A stretch of 56,728 bases of DNA from Clostridia bacterium. Its GTDB lineage: Bacteria > Bacillota > Clostridia > Oscillospirales > CAG-272. A model generated the notes under the pieces. That model did no database searches. It had not been told where the DNA came from and worked only from the letters and a program-made list of their open reading frames with translations. The translations under genes and the position numbers were made by a program. The DNA is taken from positions 1-56,728 of the forward strand of contig CAAEBS010000146.1 of assembly GCA_900754175.1 (NCBI GenBank), written 5' to 3'. This document shows positions 44,362-52,813 of the stretch, one piece after another. The first letter of the stretch is position 1. Each line of letters begins with the position of its first letter.

Positions 44362-46047
44362 TCAATTCTTAGGGATAACCGAAATGATCCGCTCGCCGGC
44401 AAGTGCCGTTTCACTCAGATATGCTCTGAGGATAGCGATCTGCTCGTCGGTATACGGGCTGTACACTTCTACGCCATTCTGCATGACCTTATTGTTGTAG
44501 TTCAATACGCCCTTGACAGTTGCCGTGGACTGTACGTCGCTCAGCGCACTTTCCGCCACCTGGGCGATCGAACGGCTGTTGTTGGTTACCACATAATCCG
44601 AGTAAACGTAGACCCGCTGACCGTTTACCGTATAGGAGACATAGGCTCTTGCAGACAGCTTCATTTCATAGTTTTCCTGCTTGATCTTCACAAGAGCGCA
44701 ACGGATGGTGTAGCCCTCCGCATCGCTTCCGGTCATACCGACATTTGCCACGATGTTTTCATACTGTACGCCATTGGCTTCCAGCGACGAGATCGAAAAG
44801 TTGGCGTATCCGGACACATTTTTGGTCGGCACGATCACAGTACCGTATGTAATACTGCTCTGGTCGTCGGTCATTGCCTTGGCATAAGCAACCGCCCCGG
44901 CACTGATATCCGTGGTAAAGCGGATACCCGAGCCGTCGTCGTCGCCGGCGATCAGTCTGACGCCTGCGCCGTCACGCATTGCAATGTCCTTTCCGGCAAC
45001 CGAAGCTACACCCGTTGCCAGGACGTCTGCAACTGCCGTTCCGTGGAACGAGCCGCCGGTAATGGAAATATCAAACAGAGACTTGGATGCATCCAGGAAT
45101 TTGCCCATGCCATTATGAACGAAAATACCGCCCGTAATGGTGAGCCTTCCCTTCTCCGCTCCCTCTTTCTCCTTGAACATGAATGCAGATTTGTTGTCGT
45201 TAAGCTCAAAGAAGCCGCCCGAGATCGTGATCTTATGCGGGATGGTCTCCATCAGAGACGCCCGATCCTCGCTCGCTTCCTTACCGATAGTCTTGAAGTT
45301 TCCGCCCTTGATGTCGATCACACCACCGGCAAGATCCGTCGCATAGACGATCGGCAGATTGTTACCGAGCTGGGTGAAGTTTCCGTTGTTCACGGTCACG
45401 GATTTGAACTTATTGGTACGCAGAATATACTGTGACCCCTTCTGAACAAAGTTGCCCCCGTCTATGGTAAGTTCAAGTCCCTGTTGATTATCATCAAGCT
45501 GAACAACCGAGCCGACGCCTTCAGACACATAGGTTCCGCTCTTGACAGTAATCTTGCTCGATGCTCCGCTCGCCCATATAACCATTCTGTTTGCCGTAAG
45601 GTTGCAGTTTTCCACCGTCGCATTCGCATTGGCGCCTGTAAACTTAAGAGCGGTCATCTTCGGGGTTTGCGATTTGGTCTCGCCAAGCACTACCGTCAGA
45701 TTGCGTACCACGACCGTACCTTTGCCCGACAGCGTGATCAAAATAGTGGTATCTGCCGCCGTTTTGGTGCAGGTATACGTAATGGTTTTTCCGTTTCCGT
45801 CAAAGGTAATGTTTTTGTCCGTGCTGATTGCTGACGAAAGACTGATGTTTCCAAGAAGCCTCAGCGTGTCGCCGTCCTCCAGCGCCGCCTTTGCATCGGC
45901 AAACTTTTTATATCCTGTTCCTTCTGTCTGACCGCTTTTGACAACCTCCCAGACGTCATCTGCCGCCGGAGCCGCAAATGCCGAAAAAGGAAGTGCCAAT
46001 GTGAGCAGCATACAAAGTGTCAGGATCCATGCAATTTTTCTTTTCAT
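44362..46047 (-). CDS. Secreted beta-helix-like protein, paralogue 2
   Basis: This 561-residue protein is read from ATG 46047, with AGGTGG upstream. The signal peptide is MKRKIAWILTL...FAA. About 60-330 is a repetitive 'ITVKSGTYVSEG', 'LTIDGGNFVQKG', 'VTVNNGNFTQLG', 'ITGGSFHG' ladder typical of right-handed parallel beta-helices. The last 200 residues (about 345-540) form a domain shared with the paralogue at 46272: 'GAGVRLIAGDDDGSGIRFTT' trimmed, 'ITYGTVIVPT', 'SARAYVSYTVNGQRVYVYSD' trimmed. No anchor is seen. A glycan-binding or structural role is likely; enzymatic residues are not evident. Confidence 0.85.
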   Translation of the reverse strand: MKRKIAWILTLCMLLTLALPFSAFAAPAADDVWEVVKSGQTEGTGYKKFADAKAALEDGDTLRLLGNISLSSAISTDKNITFDGNGKTITYTCTKTAADTTILITLSGKGTVVVRNLTVVLGETKSQTPKMTALKFTGANANATVENCNLTANRMVIWASGASSKITVKSGTYVSEGVGSVVQLDDNQQGLELTIDGGNFVQKGSQYILRTNKFKSVTVNNGNFTQLGNNLPIVYATDLAGGVIDIKGGNFKTIGKEASEDRASLMETIPHKITISGGFFELNDNKSAFMFKEKEGAEKGRLTITGGIFVHNGMGKFLDASKSLFDISITGGSFHGTAVADVLATGVASVAGKDIAMRDGAGVRLIAGDDDGSGIRFTTDISAGAVAYAKAMTDDQSSITYGTVIVPTKNVSGYANFSISSLEANGVQYENIVANVGMTGSDAEGYTIRCALVKIKQENYEMKLSARAYVSYTVNGQRVYVYSDYVVTNNSRSIAQVAESALSDVQSTATVKGVLNYNNKVMQNGVEVYSPYTDEQIAILRAYLSETALAGERIISVIPKN

Positions 46048-46094
46048 ACTTTCCCACCTTTCATTTTGGTAAAATTTATTGTAACAGCTATTTC

Positions 46095-46131
46095 CTCTGC
46101 GGCGCCGACGGGTCATTCCGGCGCCGCAGAG
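46095..46131 (-). other. Strong intergenic hairpin without U-tract
   Basis: A perfect 13-bp stem CTCTGCGGCGCCG / CGGCGCCGCAGAG with an 11-nt loop lies 11 bases after the small peptide gene and 48 bases before the downstream beta-helix start. The lack of a U-tract argues against termination. It may protect or process the operon mRNA. Confidence 0.65.
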
Positions 46132-46141
46132 CGTGCTGTCA

Positions 46142-46255
46142 TCAATCGAATATATCTTCTGCCAGATCTTCCTTCAAGCCGTCATCGGCGGAGCTTACGA
46201 TAAGATCTGCGCCAAACAATTGAAGCGTGGCATTCGGGTTAAAATATTTTTTCAT
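46142..46255 (-). CDS. 37-residue peptide of unknown function
   Basis: ATG 46255 is preceded by AAGGGGGG (7 bases away) and opens a 37-codon frame: MKKYFNPNATLQLFGADLIV then SSADDGLKEDLAEDIFD. The 'MKKY..P' start, hydrophobic middle and acidic tail match the general look of short peptides often found beside secreted-protein genes in Clostridia and usually left unannotated. It has no signal peptide. It lies 16 bases after the upstream beta-helix gene and before its paralogue. Confidence 0.6.
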   Translation of the reverse strand: MKKYFNPNATLQLFGADLIVSSADDGLKEDLAEDIFD

Positions 46256-46271
46256 TGTGGTTCCCCCCTTT

Positions 46272-47921
46272 TCAGGAATTGGAATCTTCGGAAGCAACCG
46301 TTCCGGATTCAGCAGGAGATTTTGTAAGGTAGCCGTTGAGGATCTCTATCTGTGCAGGGGAGTAATTTTGGGTGGTATCGGTAAGTGCCTTCTCCGCCAC
46401 ATAGGAGATCGAGCGGCTGTTCAGCGCTTCGTTGTAAGCCGAGTAGATATAGACCGTTCTGCCGTTTGCGTCCACGTAAGAGACGTAAGCTCTTGCAGAC
46501 AGCGCCATGTCGTAGTGAGAAGCCTTGATCCGGATGAGAGCGCAATTCAGCGTGTAACCTGACTCATCGCTTCCCTCCAGACCGTCCTTTGCCACGATAT
46601 TCTGATATCGAATACCGTTTGCCACCAGTGACGGAACCGTAAAGTCGGTCGTTCCGAGCTTTGCAGTGGGAACCAGAATGGTTCCGTAGGTAACTGTCGT
46701 GCCTTCCTTGGCGTTTGCCTTGGCAGTCGCTACCATTTCCGCCGTAATAGCGGAGGAAAAGCGGATACCCGAATCCTCCGGGTTCTTGCTCACCAGTCTG
46801 ACCGCCGCACCTTCATCCATGGCGATGCCGTCGTTCTCTGTGTAGTAAGAACCCAATGTTCCCGCCATACCGTAGTAAGAAATGGCATCATCCAACGTTA
46901 CGGACGTAAAATAATCATTCAGCTTGGTGTCAAGGAGTGTTCCGTTGTGTATGAAAACACCGCCCGTGATCGCAAGAGAACCTTTCTGATCCGCCGTTAC
47001 ACTTGAAGCAGAGTAAGTAGAACCATTAAGTCCGATTGCCGTCTTATTGTCGTACAGTTCAAACAGACCTCCGGAAATCGTAACCTTGTGATGGGTAAGT
47101 TCCATTAAAGAATACCGACTGCTATTACCGTTGGCTAAGTATTTGAAATGTCCACCGGAAATGTTGATCTCACCGCCTATGGTATTGACCGCATAAATGA
47201 TCGGTAAAGCATTGGCTTTGGAACGAATAAACGTGCCGCCGTTTATGGTAAGATTTTTGAATGTTTCCGCACGGAAAATGTATTGACTTACATTCTGCGT
47301 GAAAGTTCCTCCATTGACCGTACATTCCACACCTGCTTTTGCCAGCTGAACAACCGCGCCTTTTGTATTGGATTCATAAGAACCACTGTTGATAGTCAGT
47401 TTTGCATTTTCTCCGTTGACCCACACAGCTATTCTGTTGACCTTGAAATGACAATTTTCCAATGTTACATCGGCACCGGCACCGGTAATGCTCAAAGCAG
47501 TGATCTTTGATTCTTTCGTCGCTGCAATCTCACCAAGCGCTATTTTCAGGTCATTGATCACGACCGTGCCGGTACTACTGATTGTAAGCAAGGCTCTTTC
47601 ATCCTTGCCGCTACCTTTATTTCCAGCCGAGTTCTTATTGACGTAGGTAAGCGTTTTTCCGTTGCCGTTAAAGGTAATATCGTTCTGCGTAAGAGAAATG
47701 CTGGCATCGGTGTAGGTAAAGTCTTTCAGAAGCGTGATCGTGCCGCCGTCTTTCAATGCCGCACTTGCTTTTCCAAAGCCGCTGTACCCGGTGTCCTCCG
47801 TTTCTCCCACGTTGCGCACTGCCCAGACGTCGCTTTCCGCAACCTCGGCAAACGCCACCATGGGCATTGCCAGGGTCATCAGCATACAGAGCGCCAAGAT
47901 AAATGCTATTTTTCTTTTCAT
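46272..47921 (-). CDS. Secreted beta-helix-like protein, paralogue 1
   Basis: This 549-residue protein has signal peptide MKRKIAFILAL...AFA, a beta-helix ladder ('LTINSGSYESN', 'CTVNGGTFTQN', 'LTINGGTFIRS', 'INISGGHFKYL') and the same C-terminal domain of about 200 residues as the 44362 gene. Overall similarity to that paralogue is high in the signal and C-terminal parts and lower in the ladder, consistent with tandem duplication and divergence. AAAGGCGG lies ahead of the ATG. It is the second gene after the M55 peptidase. Confidence 0.85.
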   Translation of the reverse strand: MKRKIAFILALCMLMTLAMPMVAFAEVAESDVWAVRNVGETEDTGYSGFGKASAALKDGGTITLLKDFTYTDASISLTQNDITFNGNGKTLTYVNKNSAGNKGSGKDERALLTISSTGTVVINDLKIALGEIAATKESKITALSITGAGADVTLENCHFKVNRIAVWVNGENAKLTINSGSYESNTKGAVVQLAKAGVECTVNGGTFTQNVSQYIFRAETFKNLTINGGTFIRSKANALPIIYAVNTIGGEINISGGHFKYLANGNSSRYSLMELTHHKVTISGGLFELYDNKTAIGLNGSTYSASSVTADQKGSLAITGGVFIHNGTLLDTKLNDYFTSVTLDDAISYYGMAGTLGSYYTENDGIAMDEGAAVRLVSKNPEDSGIRFSSAITAEMVATAKANAKEGTTVTYGTILVPTAKLGTTDFTVPSLVANGIRYQNIVAKDGLEGSDESGYTLNCALIRIKASHYDMALSARAYVSYVDANGRTVYIYSAYNEALNSRSISYVAEKALTDTTQNYSPAQIEILNGYLTKSPAESGTVASEDSNS

Positions 47922-47983
47922 GTCTTTCCGCCTTTCTTTATTAAAGATTTTTTACGGCCCCTGCCGTTTATCAGCACACGAAC

Positions 47984-48775
47984 CTAAATATTCAGGTCGT
48001 GAAAACCGCTCAGACTGTCTGCTTTTTTGACAAGCGTTCGTGCGTCGGCACGGAGCAGCTCTCCATCGTTTGAGGAAAAAAGCTTTTCTTCGCACATATC
48101 GGTCCGGTAATAGGTGATCTCCACGACCGCCGGGAGCGATATCCGCATGGGCGGCACGGTGGCAAGCCCCGCAATCGCTTTTTTCACGGTCCCGCACATT
48201 CTTTCCTCTGCGTCCGGGTAATCGGTGCACAGGTTCCTGCACTCCGCCTTTTTCACCGCCGCCGTAAAGATCTCCGGGACGTATTCCCTCGCCTGCAGGC
48301 ACGCCGCCTCGTCGCCGATACACGCCACGACCGGAACCCCGTAGGCTCCGCAGAATGCGGCGTGCAGGGCAAGCTCGCTGAATTCCCTGCCGTTGATCTT
48401 ATGAGAAAAGATCTTTTTGGAGTTTATGGTGTGGTCCAGAAATCCGTTGACCGTCCCCGCACGGGCATGGGAACCGATCTCCATAACGCAGTCCACGCCG
48501 CCCGACCGTACAAGCTCCTGCCAGCCGTCGTTGTCCACACGGATCGCTTCCGGCGAGATCAGCTCATGGTCGATGTTGTCCAGCTTCACGCCACCGTGTC
48601 CGTCAAAGTAGTAGACCTTATCGGCACCGGCGGCAATGCACGCCCCTGTGACCGTATTGATACACTGGGTCAGGCACCGCTTTGCCAGGGTGTATTCCTC
48701 CCGTGTCCGGTCCATGTAGTCGATCGACAGGACCCCGGGCACGCCCTCAAGGTCGGTAATTAACAGTACGTTCAT
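47984..48775 (-). CDS. M55 family D-aminopeptidase-like protein
   Basis: This 263-residue protein is read from ATG 48775, with AAAGGAGG 11 bases upstream. It shows the DppA layout: 'ITDLEGVPGV' with Asp8 and Glu10 as zinc ligands, 'YYFDGHGG' near 60, and 'EIGSHARAGT' near 105-113 with a further His. M55 enzymes are zinc D-aminopeptidases acting on D-Ala peptides, and a role in D-amino-acid or peptidoglycan-peptide recycling is expected. It is the first gene of the secreted-protein operon but itself has no signal peptide. Confidence 0.88.
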   Translation of the reverse strand: MNVLLITDLEGVPGVLSIDYMDRTREEYTLAKRCLTQCINTVTGACIAAGADKVYYFDGHGGVKLDNIDHELISPEAIRVDNDGWQELVRSGGVDCVMEIGSHARAGTVNGFLDHTINSKKIFSHKINGREFSELALHAAFCGAYGVPVVACIGDEAACLQAREYVPEIFTAAVKKAECRNLCTDYPDAEERMCGTVKKAIAGLATVPPMRISLPAVVEITYYRTDMCEEKLFSSNDGELLRADARTLVKKADSLSGFHDLNI

Positions 48776-48834
48776 TGGCTGTCCGCCTCCTTTCATCCTG
48801 TTGGATTTGCCACTTTCGACACTCCGTCATATAT

Positions 48835-48864
48835 ATTGTAGCACAACCGACAGTGCCATGTAAA
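48835..48864 (-). promoter_or_regulatory. Promoter of the M55/secreted-protein operon
   Basis: TTTACA (48859-48864), an 18-base spacer and TACAAT (48835-48840), divergent from the AraC promoter. Confidence 0.75.
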
Positions 48865-48919
48865 GTAGCCAAATTTAGGATTTTGTTATGCAATTTTGCC
48901 ATTGGATAAAAAATACATC

Positions 48920-48948
48920 TTGACAGCTTTTGTATATAATGGTATAAT
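48920..48948 (+). promoter_or_regulatory. Consensus promoter of the first AraC gene
   Basis: TTGACA (48920-48925), a 17-base spacer and TATAAT (48943-48948) with extended TGG. Confidence 0.9.
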
Positions 48949-49026
48949 TATTATATCTTACAAAAGCAACTGCAAAGCCATGGTGAAATTGCCATATCTT
49001 ACCGCTATCAAAAGGGGTACACCGTC

Positions 49027-49914
49027 ATGCTGAAAAAACCGACTCCCGATTTCATCACCATTACCTCTGACTGTTATGTACAGGACTACCGACACAGTCA
49101 GGAAAAGAAGATGCACACGCACAGCTGTATCGAAATGTTTTACGTCATTTCGGGTTCCGCCACGCATCTGATGAAGAGCGGAAGCACGATCGAGCGGGAC
49201 CCGCTGACGATCGGCAACTACATGATCCTCCAGAGCAACAGCACCCACGGCTTCCACGACGTATCGCAGGATTTCAGCGTGATCAACTTTCTGTTTCTCC
49301 CGTCGCTGATCGACCCGTCGCTCCCCGTGGAAAGTCTTTTCGACGACATCATGCTCTACTGCGGGATCGTTCCACCTGACTCCCTGCCGGGGAAAGCGCC
49401 TGTGAACACCATTTTTTACGATGAAAATGGACGGGTGCAGAGCTTCTTCCGCAATGCGCTCCACGAGTTCAGAAGCGAGACCTTCGGCTCTCACATCATG
49501 TTGCGCTGTTACGCCATTCAGATCATCACCACGGCGCTCCGGAACACCATCCGTTTCCACGCCGTTTCGCAGGGCGATCCGTCCATTCACAAGATCTGCG
49601 AATACGTCAACCGCTCCTATACGGAAAACATCACGCTTTCCTCGATCTGTGAGGAGTTGCAGTGCAGTATGACCTACATGAGCAAAAAGTTCAAAAACGT
49701 CTACGGTATGTCTTTTGAAAGCTATCTGCAACAGCTCCGCATCCACAAAGCGTGCGAGCTGTTGCTGAACTCCCTCCATAACGTCAACGAGATCGCTTCG
49801 CTCGTAGGGTATTCCGACGTGAACTCCTTCCGGAAGATCTTTATCCGTTACACCGGGAAAACGCCCTCCGATTTCCGGAAAATGTACTACCGGTCGCCGC
49901 TCCCGAACGACTGA
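49027..49914 (+). CDS. AraC-family transcriptional regulator
   Basis: This 295-residue protein has an N-terminal cupin sensor ('HTHSCIEMFYVISGSATHLM', about 28-47) and a C-terminal double HTH: 'ITLSSICEELQCSMTYMSKK' near 200 and 'VNEIASLVGYSDVNSFRKIF' near 250, with the 'GKTPSDFRK' ending. It is divergent from the M55/secreted-protein operon and convergent with the uronate operon, either of which could be its target. A sugar ligand is likely from the cupin and the context. Confidence 0.93.
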   Translation: MLKKPTPDFITITSDCYVQDYRHSQEKKMHTHSCIEMFYVISGSATHLMKSGSTIERDPLTIGNYMILQSNSTHGFHDVSQDFSVINFLFLPSLIDPSLPVESLFDDIMLYCGIVPPDSLPGKAPVNTIFYDENGRVQSFFRNALHEFRSETFGSHIMLRCYAIQIITTALRNTIRFHAVSQGDPSIHKICEYVNRSYTENITLSSICEELQCSMTYMSKKFKNVYGMSFESYLQQLRIHKACELLLNSLHNVNEIASLVGYSDVNSFRKIFIRYTGKTPSDFRKMYYRSPLPND

Positions 49915-49918
49915 TCCC

Positions 49919-49953
49919 CGCCTCCCGTGCACACCGCACGGGAGGCGTTTTTT
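49919..49953 (+). terminator. Terminator of the first AraC gene
   Basis: CGCCTCCCGTGC pairs with GCACGGGAGGCG around 5 bases and is followed by TTTTTT. Its end touches the stop codon of the convergent mannonate dehydratase-like gene. Confidence 0.9.
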
Positions 49954-50921
49954 CAGTATCCCTCTCTGTCACAGCAGCCCTCTGCCTCAAGGATGCCTTT
50001 CAGGTATCCGATAGCAAAGAGTCTGCCGAGCGAATCGTAGCCCGCTTTCTTCTGATCCTCTCCCGCCATGGTCGGCACGTGGTCCACACGAATGGGAACG
50101 TTGATACCACACCGGCGGTAAAGGGCGATCAGATCCGGCATATCCAGATCGCCGTTGTCGTGGAAGGTCTCCCGGAAGCAGTGGACGTCGCCGGTCGTGT
50201 TCCGGAAATGCACGAAGAAGATCTTGTCGGCAAGGTCGGGAATGACCTTATAGAGATTTTCGCCCATGATGTAAAAGTTTGCCTGGCACATCGTGACCCC
50301 GAGGTTCTCGCTCGGCACGATGTCCCGCACGGCATGGCGGATGTTCTTGTAGGACGTCATGATCCGGGAAACGCCGCCAAGCTTCGGCAGGGGCGGATCG
50401 TCCGGGTGCAGGGCAAGCCGCACGCCGTACTTTTCGGCGTAGGGGATCACCGCCCGGAGAAAGTAGGTGTAATTCGCCCAGAGCTGTTTTTCGCTGATCT
50501 CGTAATCGTCGGGCGGCACGAAGCTTTTTTCGTCAAAGCCGGTAACGAAGGCGCCTCCCCTTTCGGGAATCCGGTTGTGCGTGCGAAGCCAGCCGATGTG
50601 CGCCATGAAATTGAAGCAGACCGTCCGGATGTCAAAACTGCTCATAAGCTCCAGCATCCGGATCACCTTTTCGATCGAGGCGTCCCTTTGCGCATCGCCC
50701 TCCTTGATGTGGTCGTGCAGGTTGTTGGGCATCGGCTCTATCACCACCGGTCTGATCCCGAAGTCGGTGAAACGGCGGTAAACCGTTTCCCAGTGGGATC
50801 TCTGCGTGATGTCGAAATCCGGGTCCTCCGGCAGGCGTATGGTACCGTGTCTTACGCCGCTCTGCACGGCAAAATCCCAGGTGGCGTCGTGCGTACTGTA
50901 AAAATAATCGGTAAGTAACAT
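49953..50921 (-). CDS. Mannonate dehydratase-like protein
   Basis: This 322-residue TIM-barrel protein has UxuA signatures: 'LALHPDDPPLPKLGGVSRI', 'TMCQANFYIMGEN', 'KIFFVHFRN', 'FHDNGDLDM' and 'IRVDHVPTMAGE'. UxuA dehydrates D-mannonate to 2-keto-3-deoxygluconate. The protein is shorter than UxuA of E. coli or Bacillus (about 350-395 residues), so it may be a family branch with a related sugar acid as substrate. It is last in the uronate operon, after the SDR gene. Confidence 0.85.
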   Translation of the reverse strand: MLLTDYFYSTHDATWDFAVQSGVRHGTIRLPEDPDFDITQRSHWETVYRRFTDFGIRPVVIEPMPNNLHDHIKEGDAQRDASIEKVIRMLELMSSFDIRTVCFNFMAHIGWLRTHNRIPERGGAFVTGFDEKSFVPPDDYEISEKQLWANYTYFLRAVIPYAEKYGVRLALHPDDPPLPKLGGVSRIMTSYKNIRHAVRDIVPSENLGVTMCQANFYIMGENLYKVIPDLADKIFFVHFRNTTGDVHCFRETFHDNGDLDMPDLIALYRRCGINVPIRVDHVPTMAGEDQKKAGYDSLGRLFAIGYLKGILEAEGCCDREGY

Positions 50922-50959
50922 AGTTCCCCTTTTTGCGGAATGGCTCCGCCTCCGTATTT

Positions 50960-51811
50960 TCAGATGCCGCTTTCCGACAGGAAGCCGCCGTCCACCGGCA
51001 CGGTGATACCGGTGACGAATGCCGCCGCCCGGTCGTCCAGAAGGAAGGAGACCGTGCCGAGCAGGTCACGGGGATCGCCGAAACGTCCCATCGGGGTGTG
51101 GGAGATCACGCTCTGCCCGCGGGGGGTGAGTCCGGTCTCCACCGAGCCGAGGTATTTCACACTGCGCTCGTTGACGAAGAAGCCGGGCGCCACCGCATTG
51201 ATCCGGATCTTCGCCGGAGCAAGGTAGGTTGCCAGCCACTCGGTGAGGTTGACCACTGCCGCCTTGCTCATGGCGTAAGCGGGAACCTTGGTAAGCGGGC
51301 GATAGCTGTTCATGGAAGCAAAGTTGAGAATCGTTCCCTCTCCTGCCTCCGCCATTTGTCTTGCGAAAATACGGGTAGGGATCACCGTGCCCATGGTGTT
51401 GATGAGCAGGACCTTCTGGAATTCCGCAAGGTCGAGATCAAAGAATCCCACCATGCCCTCCGGCTTATCCGCCGAGATCTCCGCCGGGTCAAAGTGCGGA
51501 TGCGTGGTCATCGCCTTGATGTTGTTTCCGCCGGCTCCGTTGACCAGGAAGCGGCACACGCCCCACTCCTCCCGGATCTCGTCGGCGATACGCTCCATGG
51601 CGTCGGCGTCGGTCACGTCCCCCGCCTTGACGGCGCACACGCCGCCGGCAGTCCGGATCTTCTCCGCCACCTTTTCAAGCTTTTCCGCCGTGCGTCCGAT
51701 CAGGACGACCTTGGCGCCCTTTGCGGCGAGATCCATAGCGATCTCCGAGCACAGAGTGCCGCCGGCACCCGTGACCACCGCAACTTTGTTTTCAAAATAA
51801 GTGTCTTTCAT
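50960..51811 (-). CDS. SDR-family D-mannonate oxidoreductase (fructuronate reductase type)
   Basis: This 283-residue short-chain dehydrogenase has cofactor loop 'VTGAGGTLCSEIA' (13-25), 'NGAGG' (91-95), catalytic Ser near 166-169 and Tyr179-x3-Lys183 in 'PAYAMSKAA'. The insert 'NNIKAMTTHPHFDPAEIS' after NAG is typical of the UxuB-like SDRs of Firmicutes, which interconvert D-fructuronate and D-mannonate. Its place between isomerase and dehydratase genes supports this step. AGGAG precedes ATG. Confidence 0.88.
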   Translation of the reverse strand: MKDTYFENKVAVVTGAGGTLCSEIAMDLAAKGAKVVLIGRTAEKLEKVAEKIRTAGGVCAVKAGDVTDADAMERIADEIREEWGVCRFLVNGAGGNNIKAMTTHPHFDPAEISADKPEGMVGFFDLDLAEFQKVLLINTMGTVIPTRIFARQMAEAGEGTILNFASMNSYRPLTKVPAYAMSKAAVVNLTEWLATYLAPAKIRINAVAPGFFVNERSVKYLGSVETGLTPRGQSVISHTPMGRFGDPRDLLGTVSFLLDDRAAAFVTGITVPVDGGFLSESGI

Positions 51812-51850
51812 TTCTATCTCCTGTCTGTATTTTTTCGGGATGCTCCCGGA

Positions 51851-52765
51851 TCAAAGCGCTGTCTGCGTGTCGTTCTCGTCCCCGTTGCGGGCAAGATCGT
51901 ATTCATGCGACCAGTCCAGCTCACGGTAGTTCTTGCCCCGCTCGTCTTTCTGGATCCAGTCGGTCAGCATATCCAGCATTTCCACCGTCCAGGTGTTGCG
52001 GTCGATCTGCGCCGTGGTGAATTTGTTCTGGGCGATCATTTCAAAGCCGAAATCGTCCTTGACGTGGGTCTTTGCCGCACCATCCACAACCTCCGCCACC
52101 AGGTGACTGGGGATAAACAGAACTCCGCCGCCGGCACCGAACACGATATCGCCCGGCAGGCACACGGCGCCGCCGAAGCTGGTGACCGTATTGAAGCCGG
52201 TCATGATGAATTCCCGGATCGGCGTGGGGTCGATGCCACGGTAATAAACCTGAACGTCTGGAATCTTTTTCATCTGCTCCACGTCCCGGATGCCGCCCCA
52301 GATGACGGCGCCGCCGGTCTTGGTGCGGGTGCGGATCGCCGTGGTAAGGTTTCCGCCGAGGAAGGTGCCCTTGTATATCTTGTCATACATATCGGCAACC
52401 ACAACGTCGCCCTCCACCAGAGAGTCGATGACCCACTGGTTGTAGTTTCCCTTTCTTCCCTCCTCTGCGCCCTTGGCAAACATGGTGTCGTGCAGGTCGG
52501 GGCGGGTGGGACAGAAATTGCAGGTAACCGCTCTGCCGATCAGCTTTCTGCCGTCGTCGTGCAGAACGTTCAGCGGATTCACCCCGCCGCCCACAAACTG
52601 GTTGGTGTAGCCCTTGACGAAAATGGGTTTCCAGACCTCCTCCAGCGTCATTTTGTGAAGCTCTTTCAGGTATTTGTCCGCCACGTACGGTCTGCCGTCG
52701 TCCATGCGCTCTCCCGTCCAGAGAGGGGTAAGTGCTATGATCTCTTCTTTGCTGTTGAAATTCAT
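51851..52765 (-). CDS. RraA-family protein (possible aldolase/lyase)
   Basis: The product is 304 residues (ATG 52765 has GGAGG 7 bases upstream; ATG 52771 is too close to it). The RraA fold is shown by 'DVVVADMYDKIYKGTFLGGN', 'RTKTGGAVIWGGIRDVEQM' and 'VCLPGDIVFGAGGGVLFIP'. RraA relatives include HMG/CHA aldolases and sugar-acid lyases as well as the RNase E inhibitor. With about 70 extra N-terminal residues and in a uronate operon without a KDPG aldolase gene, it may cleave or process a sugar acid such as ketodeoxygluconate. That role is inference. Confidence 0.82.
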   Translation of the reverse strand: MNFNSKEEIIALTPLWTGERMDDGRPYVADKYLKELHKMTLEEVWKPIFVKGYTNQFVGGGVNPLNVLHDDGRKLIGRAVTCNFCPTRPDLHDTMFAKGAEEGRKGNYNQWVIDSLVEGDVVVADMYDKIYKGTFLGGNLTTAIRTRTKTGGAVIWGGIRDVEQMKKIPDVQVYYRGIDPTPIREFIMTGFNTVTSFGGAVCLPGDIVFGAGGGVLFIPSHLVAEVVDGAAKTHVKDDFGFEMIAQNKFTTAQIDRNTWTVEMLDMLTDWIQKDERGKNYRELDWSHEYDLARNGDENDTQTAL

Positions 52766-52813
52766 TTTCATACCTCCGTTATTTTAAAATCACACCGGTC
52801 CTGCCGGTAAAAT

